A stretch of DNA of 64,000 nucleotides from contig NZ_SPPC01000001.1 of assembly GCF_004570975.1 (NCBI RefSeq), positions 248,001-312,000 of the forward strand, written 5' to 3'. The stretch is from Barnesiella sp. WM24. GTDB lineage: Bacteria; Bacteroidota; Bacteroidia; Bacteroidales; Muribaculaceae. Position numbers and translations under genes: made by a program. Positions 1 to 8,544 of the stretch are shown piece by piece. The notes beneath the pieces are model-generated. The model worked only from the letters and a program-made list of their open reading frames with translations. It searched no databases and had not been told where the DNA came from. Numbering within the stretch: the stretch's first letter is position 1; each line of letters starts with the position of its first letter.

Positions 1-1
1 C

Positions 2-1678
2 TGGCATCTCCGCGGTTTTTTCAGCGGATTCACCGGCTCGGCGGGCACATTGGTGGTCGGCAAAGAGGAAGCATGCCTGTGGACCGACTCCCGCTACTTC
101 CTCCAGGCAGCGCAGCAGCTTGAAGGGACCGGCATAAAATTAATGAAGGAAGGCATCCCCGGCACTCCGGAAATATCGGAATATATCATCAAAAGCCTGC
201 CTGCCGGGGCGACCGTAGGCATTGACGGGATGCAATTCTCGATAAACGCCGAGAACAGCCTCCGCAAGGAGCTGAATGCCCATGACATAGAACTCGACAC
301 AACATTCCGTCCGGCAGACGCCATCTGGACCGACCGCCCGGCTCTCCCGGCAAATAAGGCTTTTATCCATGAACTTAAATACTCAGGAGAAGCCACTGCC
401 GACAAAATCTCAAAAATCCTTAACGCCATCAACCAAAAAGGAGCTGATTCAATACTTGTGTCGGCTCTTGACGAACTCGCATGGACTCTTAACCTGCGTG
501 GAAGCGACGTAAAATACAATCCTGTCGTCACGGCTTTTCTATATCTTGGCAAAGAAAACTCCACATTGTTCATTGACGAAATCAAGCTCGACGACAAGAC
601 AAACGCATATCTTACCGCCAACGGAATCTCCACCGCTCCATATGACGGCGTGGCTACATTCTTGAGCCGGCTGCCTGAGACAGAAAAGGTTCTCGTTGAC
701 CCGGCATCTACATCAAGCGCAATGGCAAGCCCGCTCGGCAACCGCATGGTGACAGAGAAATCGCCTATCCCTCTGATGAAAGGCGTTAAAAACGAAGTGC
801 AGATTGCCGGGATTCACGCGGCAATGAAGCGCGACGGAGTAGCTCTCGTCAGAGCGATGATGGACATCGAGCAGATGCTTTCAGAAGGAAAAACCTTGAC
901 AGAGATGGAGGTGGGAAGAATCCTCACACGCCGACGCAGCGAACAGCCGCTCTATTTTGACGACAGCTTCGGCACAATCGCCGGTTATCGCGGTCACGGG
1001 GCTATCGTCCACTACGAGGCTACGCCTGAAAGCGATTCCACGATAGAACCCGACGGACTCCTGCTCATAGACTCGGGAGCGCAGTATCTTGACGGCACCA
1101 CCGACATTACGCGCACGATAGCGCTCGGATCGCCCACAGAAGATGAGCGCCACGACTTCACCCTTGTGATGAAAGGTCACATAGCCCTTGGCTCCGCAAT
1201 ATTCCCCGAAGGAACGCGCGGATCGCAGCTCGACGCGCTCGCCCGCCACTTCCTGTGGAACGAAGGCAAAAGCTATCTTCACGGGACAGGTCATGGAGTA
1301 GGACACTTCCTTAACGTACACGAAGGTCCTCAGAACATTCGCCTTAACGAGAATCCTGCCACCCTTGTGCCGGGAATGCTCACGTCCAACGAACCGGGAC
1401 TTTATATCACTGACAAATATGGTATCCGTTGTGAAAACCTCATCTTGACCGTCCCCGCGTTTACCACAGAGTTTGGCAACTTCTACAAATTCGAGACCGT
1501 CACCTTGTTCCCGTTTGACATCAAGCTCTTTGACGTAAACATCATGACGGAAGAGGAGATATGCTGGCTCAACGCTTACCACAAGCGAGTTTATGACACT
1601 CTTTCTCCCGAGCTAAACAAGCAGGAATGTGAGTGGCTTGAAAAAAAGACTATTCCTTTAACTAAAGACATTCAGTAA
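2..1678 (+). CDS. Xaa-Pro aminopeptidase, M24B family (5' end outside window)
   Basis: The reading frame is open from base 2, so the N-terminus lies upstream of the window; 558 residues are visible. It starts within the N-terminal creatinase-like domain (FSGFTGSAGT, then LWTDSRYF) and ends with a complete pita-bread peptidase domain. The five metal ligands of aminopeptidase P are present: Asp in LLIDSGAQY (about base 1070), Asp in TTDITRT, His in GTGHGVGHF, Glu in TSNEPGLY and Glu in RCENL. The family removes the N-terminal residue before proline, normally in the cytoplasm using two Mn/Zn ions. The length fits the roughly 590-residue two-N-domain form common in Bacteroidetes. Its stop overlaps the next start by one base (TAATG), so the two genes are probably translationally coupled. 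Confidence 0.93.
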   Translation, partial: WHLRGFFSGFTGSAGTLVVGKEEACLWTDSRYFLQAAQQLEGTGIKLMKEGIPGTPEISEYIIKSLPAGATVGIDGMQFSINAENSLRKELNAHDIELDTTFRPADAIWTDRPALPANKAFIHELKYSGEATADKISKILNAINQKGADSILVSALDELAWTLNLRGSDVKYNPVVTAFLYLGKENSTLFIDEIKLDDKTNAYLTANGISTAPYDGVATFLSRLPETEKVLVDPASTSSAMASPLGNRMVTEKSPIPLMKGVKNEVQIAGIHAAMKRDGVALVRAMMDIEQMLSEGKTLTEMEVGRILTRRRSEQPLYFDDSFGTIAGYRGHGAIVHYEATPESDSTIEPDGLLLIDSGAQYLDGTTDITRTIALGSPTEDERHDFTLVMKGHIALGSAIFPEGTRGSQLDALARHFLWNEGKSYLHGTGHGVGHFLNVHEGPQNIRLNENPATLVPGMLTSNEPGLYITDKYGIRCENLILTVPAFTTEFGNFYKFETVTLFPFDIKLFDVNIMTEEEICWLNAYHKRVYDTLSPELNKQECEWLEKKTIPLTKDIQ

Positions 1679-2238
1679 TGGCACTAATAAAATCAGTCAG
1701 AGGATATACTCCTGAAATAGGCAAAAACTGCTTCCTCGCCGACAATTGCACAATAATAGGCGACGTAGTGATGGGCGACGATTGCAGCATCTGGTTCAAC
1801 ACCGTACTGCGTGGCGACGTAAACTCGATAAAAATCGGCAATCGTGTCAATATCCAGGACGGCTCGGTGCTTCACACACTTTACCAGAAGTCGACTATCG
1901 AGATCGGTGATGACGTGTCAATCGGACATAACGTCACCATCCACGGCGCCAAAATCCATGATTTCGCGCTCATCGGCATGGGAGCCGTCGTAATGGACGA
2001 TGCAGTCGTAGGCGAAGGCGCGCTTGTCGCAGCCGGAAGCGTAGTGCTCTCCCGCACCCAGATAGGACCCAACGAGCTATGGGGCGGTGCGCCGGCAAAA
2101 TTCATCAAGATGGTAGACCCGGAACAGAGCAAGGAAATGAACCGAAAGATCGCCAAGAACTATCTTATGTATTCAACATGGTATGATGCCGAAGCCGACA
2201 ACGACGCAGGCGTCGCCGCTGAAGAAGGCAGACAGTAA
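1678..2238 (+). CDS. Gamma-carbonic-anhydrase-like hexapeptide-repeat protein
   Basis: A 186-residue left-handed beta-helix protein. Repeated hexapeptides (IGDVVMGDDCSIWFNTVLRGD, in part) run through residues 10-150. The RGD motif, IQDGSVLH, and the histidines in IGHNVTIHGAKIHD match the gamma-class carbonic anhydrase/YrdA/PaaY family, in which three histidines from adjacent subunits bind a metal. Whether it is catalytically active cannot be read from sequence. It starts on the last base of the aminopeptidase stop codon and is followed by a strong terminator, so it closes that operon. An acyltransferase relative is the alternative. Confidence 0.88.
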   Translation: MALIKSVRGYTPEIGKNCFLADNCTIIGDVVMGDDCSIWFNTVLRGDVNSIKIGNRVNIQDGSVLHTLYQKSTIEIGDDVSIGHNVTIHGAKIHDFALIGMGAVVMDDAVVGEGALVAAGSVVLSRTQIGPNELWGGAPAKFIKMVDPEQSKEMNRKIAKNYLMYSTWYDAEADNDAGVAAEEGRQ

Positions 2239-2260
2239 GACATCAGCGACCGTAAACATG

Positions 2261-2297
2261 AAGCGGGGCTCACCTTTGAAGGTGAGCCCCGCTTTAA
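2261..2297. terminator. Rho-independent terminator, probably bidirectional
   Basis: A perfect 16-bp stem (2261-2276 with 2279-2294) around a 2-base centre lies between two convergent genes and is followed on the plus strand by TTTAATAATTTC. It ends the carbonic-anhydrase-like gene and may also serve the minus-strand gene ending at 2314. Confidence 0.85.
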
Positions 2298-2313
2298 TAA
2301 TTTCATTCAGTCA

Positions 2314-2712
2314 TCAAGCGGCTGATAGCTGATTGTGAACCCTATTAACGGCATTCTGGAGATAGAGCGACTTGCAGAAAACCACAAGATACATAATGCC
2401 TAAAGTCAACGGACCAAACAAGAAAATGGTAAGCAGATAAGTTGACGCCTGAAGACCACCTATCTCACCATTCTTATAAAGATAGCGGTTACACCGGTTA
2501 ATCCACTTGTAAGTCCATATGATACCATAGATTCCCAAGGTGATGATATTAAGCAAAAGATAGGTCACAAGTCCGGAAGTAGACTCGCCGTCATCCTTGC
2601 AGGCAATGTTAGTCTCCTTGGCAAAAGAGTGGATCAAATACCAGTTGTAAAGTCCGAATGTTACAAGGTTCAGAAAAAATGTCTTCCAAAATCCTCTATT
2701 AGTACATAGCAT
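2314..2712 (-). CDS. DUF4234-like small membrane protein
   Basis: 132 residues with three or four hydrophobic segments (about residues 8-28, 48-68, 88-115). Two copies of a pattern resembling LxxLITLGIYGIxWxYK are seen (FGLYNWYLI and LGIYGIIWTYKWINR), typical of DUF4234-type proteins of unknown function. It stands alone between a terminator and trpS and has its own promoter box at 2770-2777. No enzymatic residues are recognisable. Confidence 0.7.
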   Translation of the reverse strand: MLCTNRGFWKTFFLNLVTFGLYNWYLIHSFAKETNIACKDDGESTSGLVTYLLLNIITLGIYGIIWTYKWINRCNRYLYKNGEIGGLQASTYLLTIFLFGPLTLGIMYLVVFCKSLYLQNAVNRVHNQLSAA

Positions 2713-2769
2713 AATGATTGGATAATGCCTCTCCTTTAAGGCAGTGGTTAAAATGATAATAGATTTTCA

Positions 2770-2777
2770 CAAATATA
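2770..2777 (-). promoter_or_regulatory. -7 box TATATTTG for the DUF4234-like gene
   Basis: Minus-strand TATATTTG matches the Bacteroidetes consensus TAnnTTTG and lies 57 bases upstream of the start codon at 2712. Confidence 0.55.
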
Positions 2778-2832
2778 ACCATTCATTATACAATCTATGA
2801 CATCCCAGGAAGATTTTGCAGCATAATTAACA

Positions 2833-3924
2833 CTATTTAACCGAACTGTATTTTTCTGAATGTTGCTTTATAAGCTCAGCATCGTCAAAATAGTTTATCT
2901 TCATCGCCTCACGGACCTCATGAAGCGTCTTAGCGGCAACCTCGCGAGCTTCCTCCGAACCCTTTTTCAGTATCTCATATACCGCAGGAATATCCTGCTC
3001 CCATTGCTTGCGGCGCTCACGGATGGGCACAAGCTCTTCGTCAAGCACGTTGATAAGGAACTTTTTAACAGTACCGTCGCCAAGACCTCCACGCGTATAA
3101 TGATCCTTCAGCTCCTGAAGATTCTTATAATCGGGCAGATACTTGGCAAAATGCCCGTCGTTACAGAACGCGTCAAGATAGATAAACGGGCAGTTGCCCT
3201 CAAGATGACCCGGATCGGAGATATTCAGATGAAGCGGGTCGGTGTACATGCCCTTTACCTTCTTAGCCATCTCCTTTGCGGTATCGCTAAGATAGATGCA
3301 ATTACCAAGAGATTTGCTCATCTTTGCCTTGCCGTCAGTGCCTGGCAGACGCAGGCAAGCTGCATTTTCAGGCAACAGGATTTCAGGCTCTACAAGAGTA
3401 TCGCCATATATGTTGTTAAATCTGTTGACGATTTCTCTCGTAAGCTCAATCATCGGCGCCTGATCCTCACCGACAGGAACGGTAGTAGCCTTGAAAGCCG
3501 TTATGTCGGAAGCCTGGCTTACAGGATAACAGAAAAAACCGACAGGAATACTCTGCTCGAAATTGCGCATCTTTATCTCTGTCTTCACAGTCGGATTACG
3601 CTGCACCCTCGAGACTGTCACAAGATTCATATAATAGAAAGCAAGCTCCGTAAGCTCGGGGACCATCGACTGAATGAAGATAGTGGTTTTTGACGGGTCT
3701 ATACCCACCGACAGATAATCAAGCGCAACCTCGATTATGTTCTGACGCACCTTCTCCGGATTATCGGCATTATCGGTAAGCGCCTGCGCATCGGCTATCA
3801 TGACAAATATCTTGTCAAATTCGCCCGAGTTCTGCAACTCAACTCGACGTTTAAGCGAGCCTACATAGTGGCCTAAATGAAGTTTACCGGTAGGACGGTC
3901 GCCTGTCAATATGATTTTTTCCAT
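2833..3924 (-). CDS. trpS: Tryptophanyl-tRNA synthetase
   Basis: Class I aminoacyl-tRNA synthetase of 363 residues. The HIGH-type signature is HLGH at residues 16-19 within [17 protein letters not shown], and KMSKS is at residues 201-205. TrpRS specificity is supported by [20 protein letters not shown] and the overall architecture. It charges tRNA-Trp in the cytoplasm. The length is slightly above the roughly 330 residues of E. coli TrpS, as is usual in Bacteroidetes. Monocistronic: promoter box at 3949-3956, and the next gene downstream has its own promoter. Confidence 0.97.
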   Translation of the reverse strand: MEKIILTGDRPTGKLHLGHYVGSLKRRVELQNSGEFDKIFVMIADAQALTDNADNPEKVRQNIIEVALDYLSVGIDPSKTTIFIQSMVPELTELAFYYMNLVTVSRVQRNPTVKTEIKMRNFEQSIPVGFFCYPVSQASDITAFKATTVPVGEDQAPMIELTREIVNRFNNIYGDTLVEPEILLPENAACLRLPGTDGKAKMSKSLGNCIYLSDTAKEMAKKVKGMYTDPLHLNISDPGHLEGNCPFIYLDAFCNDGHFAKYLPDYKNLQELKDHYTRGGLGDGTVKKFLINVLDEELVPIRERRKQWEQDIPAVYEILKKGSEEAREVAAKTLHEVREAMKINYFDDAELIKQHSEKYSSVK

Positions 3925-3948
3925 AATTCAATATTTTATTTCTTGCCT

Positions 3949-3956
3949 CAAAGTTA
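3949..3956 (-). promoter_or_regulatory. -7 box TAACTTTG for trpS
   Basis: Minus-strand TAACTTTG fits TAnnTTTG and lies 24 bases upstream of the trpS ATG. Confidence 0.6.
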
Positions 3957-3986
3957 CACATTTTTCTATATATACGGCTTAAAAAT

Positions 3987-4018
3987 AAGCCGGCAACCGG
4001 AAATTTCCGGCTGCCGAG
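3987..4018 (-). terminator. Terminator of the suhB-like gene
   Basis: Inverted repeat CGGCAACCGGAAA/TTTCCGGCTGCCG (3991-4003 with 4004-4016, one mismatch), followed on the minus strand by CTTATTTTTA. It lies between the suhB-like stop codon and the trpS promoter. Confidence 0.7.
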
Positions 4019-4044
4019 CAAAATAGTTTTAATCCTATCGTGTC

Positions 4045-4833
4045 TTAAAGCTTTCCGGTAGAAAGCATCGGGAGAAGGATGTCATGTATTGCCGGAGTCG
4101 CGGCAAGCACCGAAATATTACGGTCAGCCCGGAAGTGAGTATAGCTTCCGCCTGCTTCTTCAAGGATAAGCAGCCCGGCGCTTGCATCCCACTCGTGCAG
4201 ATTAAGCTCCCAGTAACCGTCAAGGAATCCGGCGGCAACGTAACACAGGTCGATTGCCGCAGAGCCAAGGCGCCTGAGCCCGCGCACACGCGGCATAATA
4301 CGCGCCACGTTGTCAAGGTTATTGTCGGGATTGGAATCCTTATCGACAGGAAATCCTGTAGCGACGACACTTTGGTCAAGCGATAACTTTCCAGAAACCC
4401 TTACTCGCTCTCCGTTAAGCCATGCCCCTTCGCCTCTCACAGCATGAAAAAGCTCATTCATATAAGGAGCAAACACTACCCCTACCACAGTCTCTCCATT
4501 ATGTTCAATGCCGATAGACACGGAAAACAATGGCAGACCCTGGCTAAAATTGGTGGTCCCGTCAAGAGGATCAATCACCCACCGGTAGTCGCTTTCATGT
4601 AACTCCTCGCCCGACTCCTCCGAGAGAATCGAGTGACCGGGATAAGCGCTCCGTATATGGTCGATAAGCAGTTTTTCAGCAGCCTTATCGGCGGCAGTCA
4701 CAACATCGCTGTCATTCAGCTTCGACTTTATGTCAAGCTCCGAGCCGCGGAAGTAGCGCATATGCACCGCCCCCGCCTCACGCGCCCAAGACATCGCGTC
4801 GAGCAATAAGGAAGAGTAATTCATATAGGTCAA
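4045..4833 (-). CDS. suhB: Inositol-monophosphatase family phosphatase
   Basis: 262 residues with the metal-dependent sugar phosphatase signatures: EES at residues 72-74, DPLDGTTNF at 88-96, and WDASAGLLILEEAGG near 215-229. These supply the acidic ligands for Mg ions in the IMPase/FBPase/CysQ superfamily. SuhB-like inositol-1-phosphatase is the most likely member; CysQ (3'-phosphoadenosine phosphatase) is the alternative and motif inspection cannot fully separate them. It lies 47 bases downstream of the Lrp-family gene and has no clear promoter of its own, so the two are probably co-transcribed. Confidence 0.82.
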   Translation of the reverse strand: MTYMNYSSLLLDAMSWAREAGAVHMRYFRGSELDIKSKLNDSDVVTAADKAAEKLLIDHIRSAYPGHSILSEESGEELHESDYRWVIDPLDGTTNFSQGLPLFSVSIGIEHNGETVVGVVFAPYMNELFHAVRGEGAWLNGERVRVSGKLSLDQSVVATGFPVDKDSNPDNNLDNVARIMPRVRGLRRLGSAAIDLCYVAAGFLDGYWELNLHEWDASAGLLILEEAGGSYTHFRADRNISVLAATPAIHDILLPMLSTGKL

Positions 4834-4880
4834 TTAATTAAAGCAGTCTCTATATAAAATATCTCTTACAGCCAATTTGT

Positions 4881-5351
4881 TTAATCCTGCTTCTCTTCAA
4901 TTGGGAGCTGACGCTTGAACACTTCCTTAAACGAGATGAGCGATTCAGTGCGGGCAAGGCCGAGACCCTGAAGCTGCTCGTGGATGATGTGAAGCAAGTG
5001 GTCATTATTGCGGGCATACAGCTTTATGAACATGTCATACTGACCTGTCGTAAAGTGAACCTCCACCACTTCGGGGATAGCGCGCAGACGCTCCACTACT
5101 TCATCAAATTTACTCGGGTCCTTGAGGAAAAATCCGATATAGGCGCAAGTGTCATAACCTACCGAAGCAGGATTGATAAGACACTCAGAGCCACGGAGCA
5201 CACCCATTGCCATAAGTTTTTGTATACGCTGATGGATTGCCGCCCCTGACACATTACACTCACGCGCTATTTCAAGAAACGGTTTTCGTCCATTGGTGGA
5301 CAATGTCTTTAAAATTTTGTAGTCTAAAGAATCTAATTGAGCCTTAGCCAT
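4881..5351 (-). CDS. Lrp/AsnC-family transcriptional regulator
   Basis: 156 residues: an N-terminal winged helix-turn-helix (LDYKILKTLSTNGRKPFLEI then VSGAAIHQRIQKLMAMGV) and a C-terminal RAM ligand-binding domain (FFLKDPSKFDEVVERLRAIP, VHFTTGQYDMFIKLY). Members bind amino acids or related metabolites and form dimers to octamers. Transcribed divergently from the acetyltransferase at 5494, with an AT-rich 142-bp shared regulatory region, so it may regulate itself and that neighbour. The ligand is not predictable. Confidence 0.92.
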   Translation of the reverse strand: MAKAQLDSLDYKILKTLSTNGRKPFLEIARECNVSGAAIHQRIQKLMAMGVLRGSECLINPASVGYDTCAYIGFFLKDPSKFDEVVERLRAIPEVVEVHFTTGQYDMFIKLYARNNDHLLHIIHEQLQGLGLARTESLISFKEVFKRQLPIEEKQD

Positions 5352-5410
5352 AAACTAATATTTTAAGGTTGTTGTTTATACTTTATTAAACTTTTAATCA
5401 ATCACGATAG

Positions 5411-5418
5411 CAAATTTA
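5411..5418 (-). promoter_or_regulatory. -7 box TAAATTTG for the Lrp-family gene
   Basis: Minus-strand TAAATTTG lies 59 bases upstream of the Lrp start. Confidence 0.55.
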
Positions 5419-5481
5419 CACAATAAAATTATTTTTTTTGAGTTTTTTCGGTTAAATTTATATTGTAATTTAATTTTAATT

Positions 5482-5489
5482 TAACTTTG
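5482..5489 (+). promoter_or_regulatory. -7 box TAACTTTG adjoining the acetyltransferase start
   Basis: TAACTTTG ends only four bases before the ATG at 5494. With the usual 5-7 base spacing, transcription would begin at or just after the start codon, suggesting a leaderless mRNA or a misplaced start. Confidence 0.5.
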
Positions 5490-5493
5490 TGAA

Positions 5494-6024
5494 ATGAACG
5501 TCACGCTTGGCCACATACAGCTAACCACTCTGAACCTCAACAAGTTCAAGGAGATATACGAGGATTCATTCCCCGTTGACGAACGCCGTCCGTGGGATGA
5601 ACTTAAAAAACTGATTTCCACCGGCAACGGTTTCTTCAAGGCATTTTCTATCCTTGCCGACTCGCAATTTGTCGGTTTTATAACCGTCTGGGAGTTTCAT
5701 GAAGCCATCTATATCGAGCATTTTGCTACCGACAAAGCATTTCGCGGCTCCGGAATAGGGTCGAAGGCACTAAACAAACTCACGTCTTCAGCCACCCGCC
5801 CGGTAGTGCTTGAGGTAGAGACAGCCGACACCGGCGACCTGGCGCGGCGCAGAATCGAATTTTACCGCCGACACGGCTTCCGCGACAGGCAAGACTTCCA
5901 CTACATCCAGCCCCCCTACTCTCCGGGACTGGCATCGCTGCCGATGACATTGATGATTCATGGCGACCTTGACCCTGAGACAGCGCGCCGGCTCCTATAT
6001 CGCCATGTGTACAATGCGGAGTAG
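5494..6024 (+). CDS. GNAT-family N-acetyltransferase
   Basis: 176 residues with a GNAT fold: FPVDERRPWDEL near residue 26, strand 4 (IYIEHFATDKAFRGSGIGSK, residues about 72-92) containing the acetyl-CoA pyrophosphate-binding RGSGIGS motif, and a late ARRRIEFYRRHGF helix. It would transfer an acetyl group from acetyl-CoA to an amine; the substrate cannot be told. The initiator ATG is the only methionine near the N-terminus. Divergent from the Lrp-type regulator. Confidence 0.88.
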   Translation: MNVTLGHIQLTTLNLNKFKEIYEDSFPVDERRPWDELKKLISTGNGFFKAFSILADSQFVGFITVWEFHEAIYIEHFATDKAFRGSGIGSKALNKLTSSATRPVVLEVETADTGDLARRRIEFYRRHGFRDRQDFHYIQPPYSPGLASLPMTLMIHGDLDPETARRLLYRHVYNAE

Positions 6025-6036
6025 ACGTTTTTTTAC

Positions 6037-6044
6037 TAATTTTG
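6037..6044 (+). promoter_or_regulatory. -7 box TAATTTTG for the metal ABC genes
   Basis: TAATTTTG fits TAnnTTTG and lies 25 bases upstream of the ATG at 6070. No Zur-type palindrome is obvious around it. Confidence 0.6.
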
Positions 6045-6069
6045 CATAACGCCAATATTCAATACACCT

Positions 6070-6942
6070 ATGAAGAGAATAATCACCCGATATCTACCAA
6101 TAGCGTTGCTTTTACTTGGAGCGGTATTGCCGGCTTGCAACCGTAATCTTGACAATAAGCCTACCATAACTGTAAGCATCCAGCCTCAGAAATATTTTCT
6201 TGAAAAAATAGCCGGCGACAAGTGGGAAGTCAAGTGCCTGCTCTCCAACGGAGCCAACCCTGAATCCTACGACCCAGCAATGACCCATCTGCTTAATCTT
6301 GAATCAAGCAAGGCTTATTTCCGCATGGGAAACATCCCCTTTGAGAGCGCCATTATCAACAAGGTACACAACAATAACCCCGCCCTGAAAATCTATAACA
6401 ACTCCGAAGGCATCGAACTTATAACAGGCACTCACAGCCACGGCGACATCAAGCATGCCGACGCCCCCGACCCCCACACATGGACTTCGGTCAAAAATGC
6501 AAGAATCATAGCGACAAACATGTATAACGCGATGAGCGATCTTGACCCCAAGCATAAAGACACTTACTCGCGCAATTACCTCAAGGTGCTTGAGTCGCTC
6601 GACTCGCTTGATTCGAGCATTGACTCGCTGCTTGCGCCTAAGCGTGGTGAGTCATTTGTCGTGTGGCATCCCTCGCTAAGCTATTTCGCACGTGACTACG
6701 GGCTTCATCAGATTTCGCTGAGCCCGGAAGGGAAAGAAGCCTCAGTCAACATGCTGCAGGAAGCTGTCGATTCAGCTCGCACTTCAGGCGCCCGCGTCGT
6801 TTTCTATCAGAAAGAGATTGACTCCCGCCAAGCCGAGACAGCCAACCGGCAGATAGGAGCGACAATGGTAAACATAAATCCGCTAAGTTATAACTGGGAC
6901 AAAGAAATATACAATATCGCAAATGCAATCGCAGAACACTGA
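6070..6942 (+). CDS. Zinc/manganese ABC transporter substrate-binding lipoprotein (ZnuA-like)
   Basis: 290 residues. Lipoprotein signal with lipobox LPAC (Cys23), then a cluster A-I metal-binding fold. A His-rich loop (THSHGDIKH, about residues 121-129), DPHTW (His136) and WHPSLSYFARDYGL (His200) provide metal ligands typical of ZnuA. The first family ligand, usually His in a GxxPHxYEP motif, is replaced: here it reads GANPESYDP, leaving Glu at that position. Zinc is the likeliest ion, manganese possible. It overlaps the ATPase gene by 20 bases, so the two are one operon, but no permease gene follows. Confidence 0.87.
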   Translation: MKRIITRYLPIALLLLGAVLPACNRNLDNKPTITVSIQPQKYFLEKIAGDKWEVKCLLSNGANPESYDPAMTHLLNLESSKAYFRMGNIPFESAIINKVHNNNPALKIYNNSEGIELITGTHSHGDIKHADAPDPHTWTSVKNARIIATNMYNAMSDLDPKHKDTYSRNYLKVLESLDSLDSSIDSLLAPKRGESFVVWHPSLSYFARDYGLHQISLSPEGKEASVNMLQEAVDSARTSGARVVFYQKEIDSRQAETANRQIGATMVNINPLSYNWDKEIYNIANAIAEH

Positions 6943-7618
6943 AACACTCATTTCGCTACGCGGCGTGACCATGCAATTTGACCGCAAGGTCACTCTAAAC
7001 GACATAAACCTTGACATATGCCGGGGCGACTTCATAGCCATAACCGGCCCCAACGGCGGAGGGAAAACCACCCTCCTGCGCATAATCCTGCGACTGCTCG
7101 ACCCGTCCAAAGGGTCAGTGACATATCTTGGAGACAAGGGCAGCGGAAAACGCCTGCGCATAGGCTACCTGCCTCAAAAGAATCTTATCGACAGCAGCTT
7201 TCCGGTGACTGTAAAAGAAGTCACCGCCTTCGGACTGATGAACACCCCCGACATCACAAAAGAAGAACGGATGCGCCGCATAGACGACACGATAAGACTG
7301 ATGGGGCTCTCCGACCATGCCGACAATGCGATAAGCGAGCTTTCAGGCGGACAGTTGCAACGGGCGCTGATCGGAAGGGCTATAATCTCGCGTCCCGAAG
7401 TCCTGGTAATGGACGAGCCCCTGAGCTATCTTGACAAGGATTACGAGCATAAGCTATACCATATAATCGAAGAGCTCGCGCCCACAACAACCATCATCCT
7501 CGTGTCTCACGAAATGTCGGCTATAGCAGGCATGGCAAACCGCCACCTGATTATCAACCACAGCCTGCAGGAGTGTCACGCCTCGCGTCATTACGCCCAC
7601 GATGCGTGTGACTGTTGA
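6923..7618 (+). CDS. Metal ABC transporter ATP-binding protein (ZnuC-like)
   Basis: 231 residues with Walker A GPNGGGKTT (42-50), Q-loop in GYLPQKN, ABC signature LSGGQLQR, Walker B VLVMDEP and the switch His in LVSHE. Closest in pattern to ZnuC/MntB-type ATPases, matching the binding protein with which it overlaps. The C-terminal tail is His/Cys-rich (ECHASRHYAHDACDC), which might sense or hold metal; that is inference. The gene ends 12 bases from the convergent EamA gene, so the membrane permease (ZnuB) must be encoded elsewhere. Confidence 0.88.
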   Translation: MQSQNTETLISLRGVTMQFDRKVTLNDINLDICRGDFIAITGPNGGGKTTLLRIILRLLDPSKGSVTYLGDKGSGKRLRIGYLPQKNLIDSSFPVTVKEVTAFGLMNTPDITKEERMRRIDDTIRLMGLSDHADNAISELSGGQLQRALIGRAIISRPEVLVMDEPLSYLDKDYEHKLYHIIEELAPTTTIILVSHEMSAIAGMANRHLIINHSLQECHASRHYAHDACDC

Positions 7619-7630
7619 CAACACCGTTTT

Positions 7631-8506
7631 CTACCTGCTGCCGAGCACCAAAAAGAGCAGACCCAGAAGAAGCACCGACAGGTCGATGAGTTTGAGCTTT
7701 ATATTCTTCTCGTGAAGCGCAAACACTCCGTAGATAAACGACACAATCACGCTGCCGCGGCGTATCATCGAAACAACGGCAATCATGGAGCCATCAATCG
7801 ATAGCGAGTAAAAATATGCTATATCGGCAATCGTAAGAAATACGGAGATAAACGGTATCGCCCAGCTCCAGCGGAAGCGCGTCTTGCCCGGCGTCATCCT
7901 GATGACAAGCAACAGCGTGACCCCCATGATGATAAGCTGATAAAAGGAGTACCAAGCCTGCACCTGAAGTGGCTCGTAAAGTTTCAGAAGCCACTTGTCA
8001 TACAAAGCGCTGACAGCCCCCATAAACGTAGCCCCTATGCTGAACCACAGCCACTTGCTGTGTTTGAATGAAAATCCCTCCCTGCTTCCCAGGCGGCTTA
8101 TAAAGAACAATGACCAGAAACCGAGTAGTATACCTACCCACTGAAGCCAGTTAAGCGTCTCGCCAAAGATCAGCAATGCACCGACAAGCACAATCACCGG
8201 TCGAGCCGCGTTGATAGGTCCGGCGATAGTAAGCGGCAGATGCTTCAGTCCGAAATAACCAAGCAGCCATGACGACAGCACGATGAATGACTTGATCAAT
8301 ATATGGACATGACCTGTAACACCGCCGCCGAGTATCAACCCGTCGCCGGCAATACCGATGACAAGCACGGGCGACATGAGCAACGCGCTGAAAAGCGTAT
8401 TATAAAACAGCACTACCGGCACATTATTGCCGTCAACAGAGATTTTCTTAAATATGTCGTAGGCGCCAAGACATAGAGCCGACACGACAGCAAGCAATAT
8501 CCACAT
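7631..8506 (-). CDS. EamA/DMT-family transporter
   Basis: 291 residues with ten predicted transmembrane segments arranged as two EamA repeats (about residues 1-135 and 150-285). PINAARPVIVLVGALLIFGE is typical of the first repeat's end. Such proteins export small metabolites or amino acids; substrate unknown. Last gene of a minus-strand run, 38 bases after the antiporter gene. Confidence 0.83.
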   Translation of the reverse strand: MWILLAVVSALCLGAYDIFKKISVDGNNVPVVLFYNTLFSALLMSPVLVIGIAGDGLILGGGVTGHVHILIKSFIVLSSWLLGYFGLKHLPLTIAGPINAARPVIVLVGALLIFGETLNWLQWVGILLGFWSLFFISRLGSREGFSFKHSKWLWFSIGATFMGAVSALYDKWLLKLYEPLQVQAWYSFYQLIIMGVTLLLVIRMTPGKTRFRWSWAIPFISVFLTIADIAYFYSLSIDGSMIAVVSMIRRGSVIVSFIYGVFALHEKNIKLKLIDLSVLLLGLLFLVLGSR

Positions 8507-8544
8507 CTTCCTGTATTTTACATTAACTTACCTCAACCGCTGTA

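Noticed and set aside
2860-3693. Long plus-strand open frame opposite trpS
   Set aside because: It is the shadow of the strong minus-strand trpS coding sequence.
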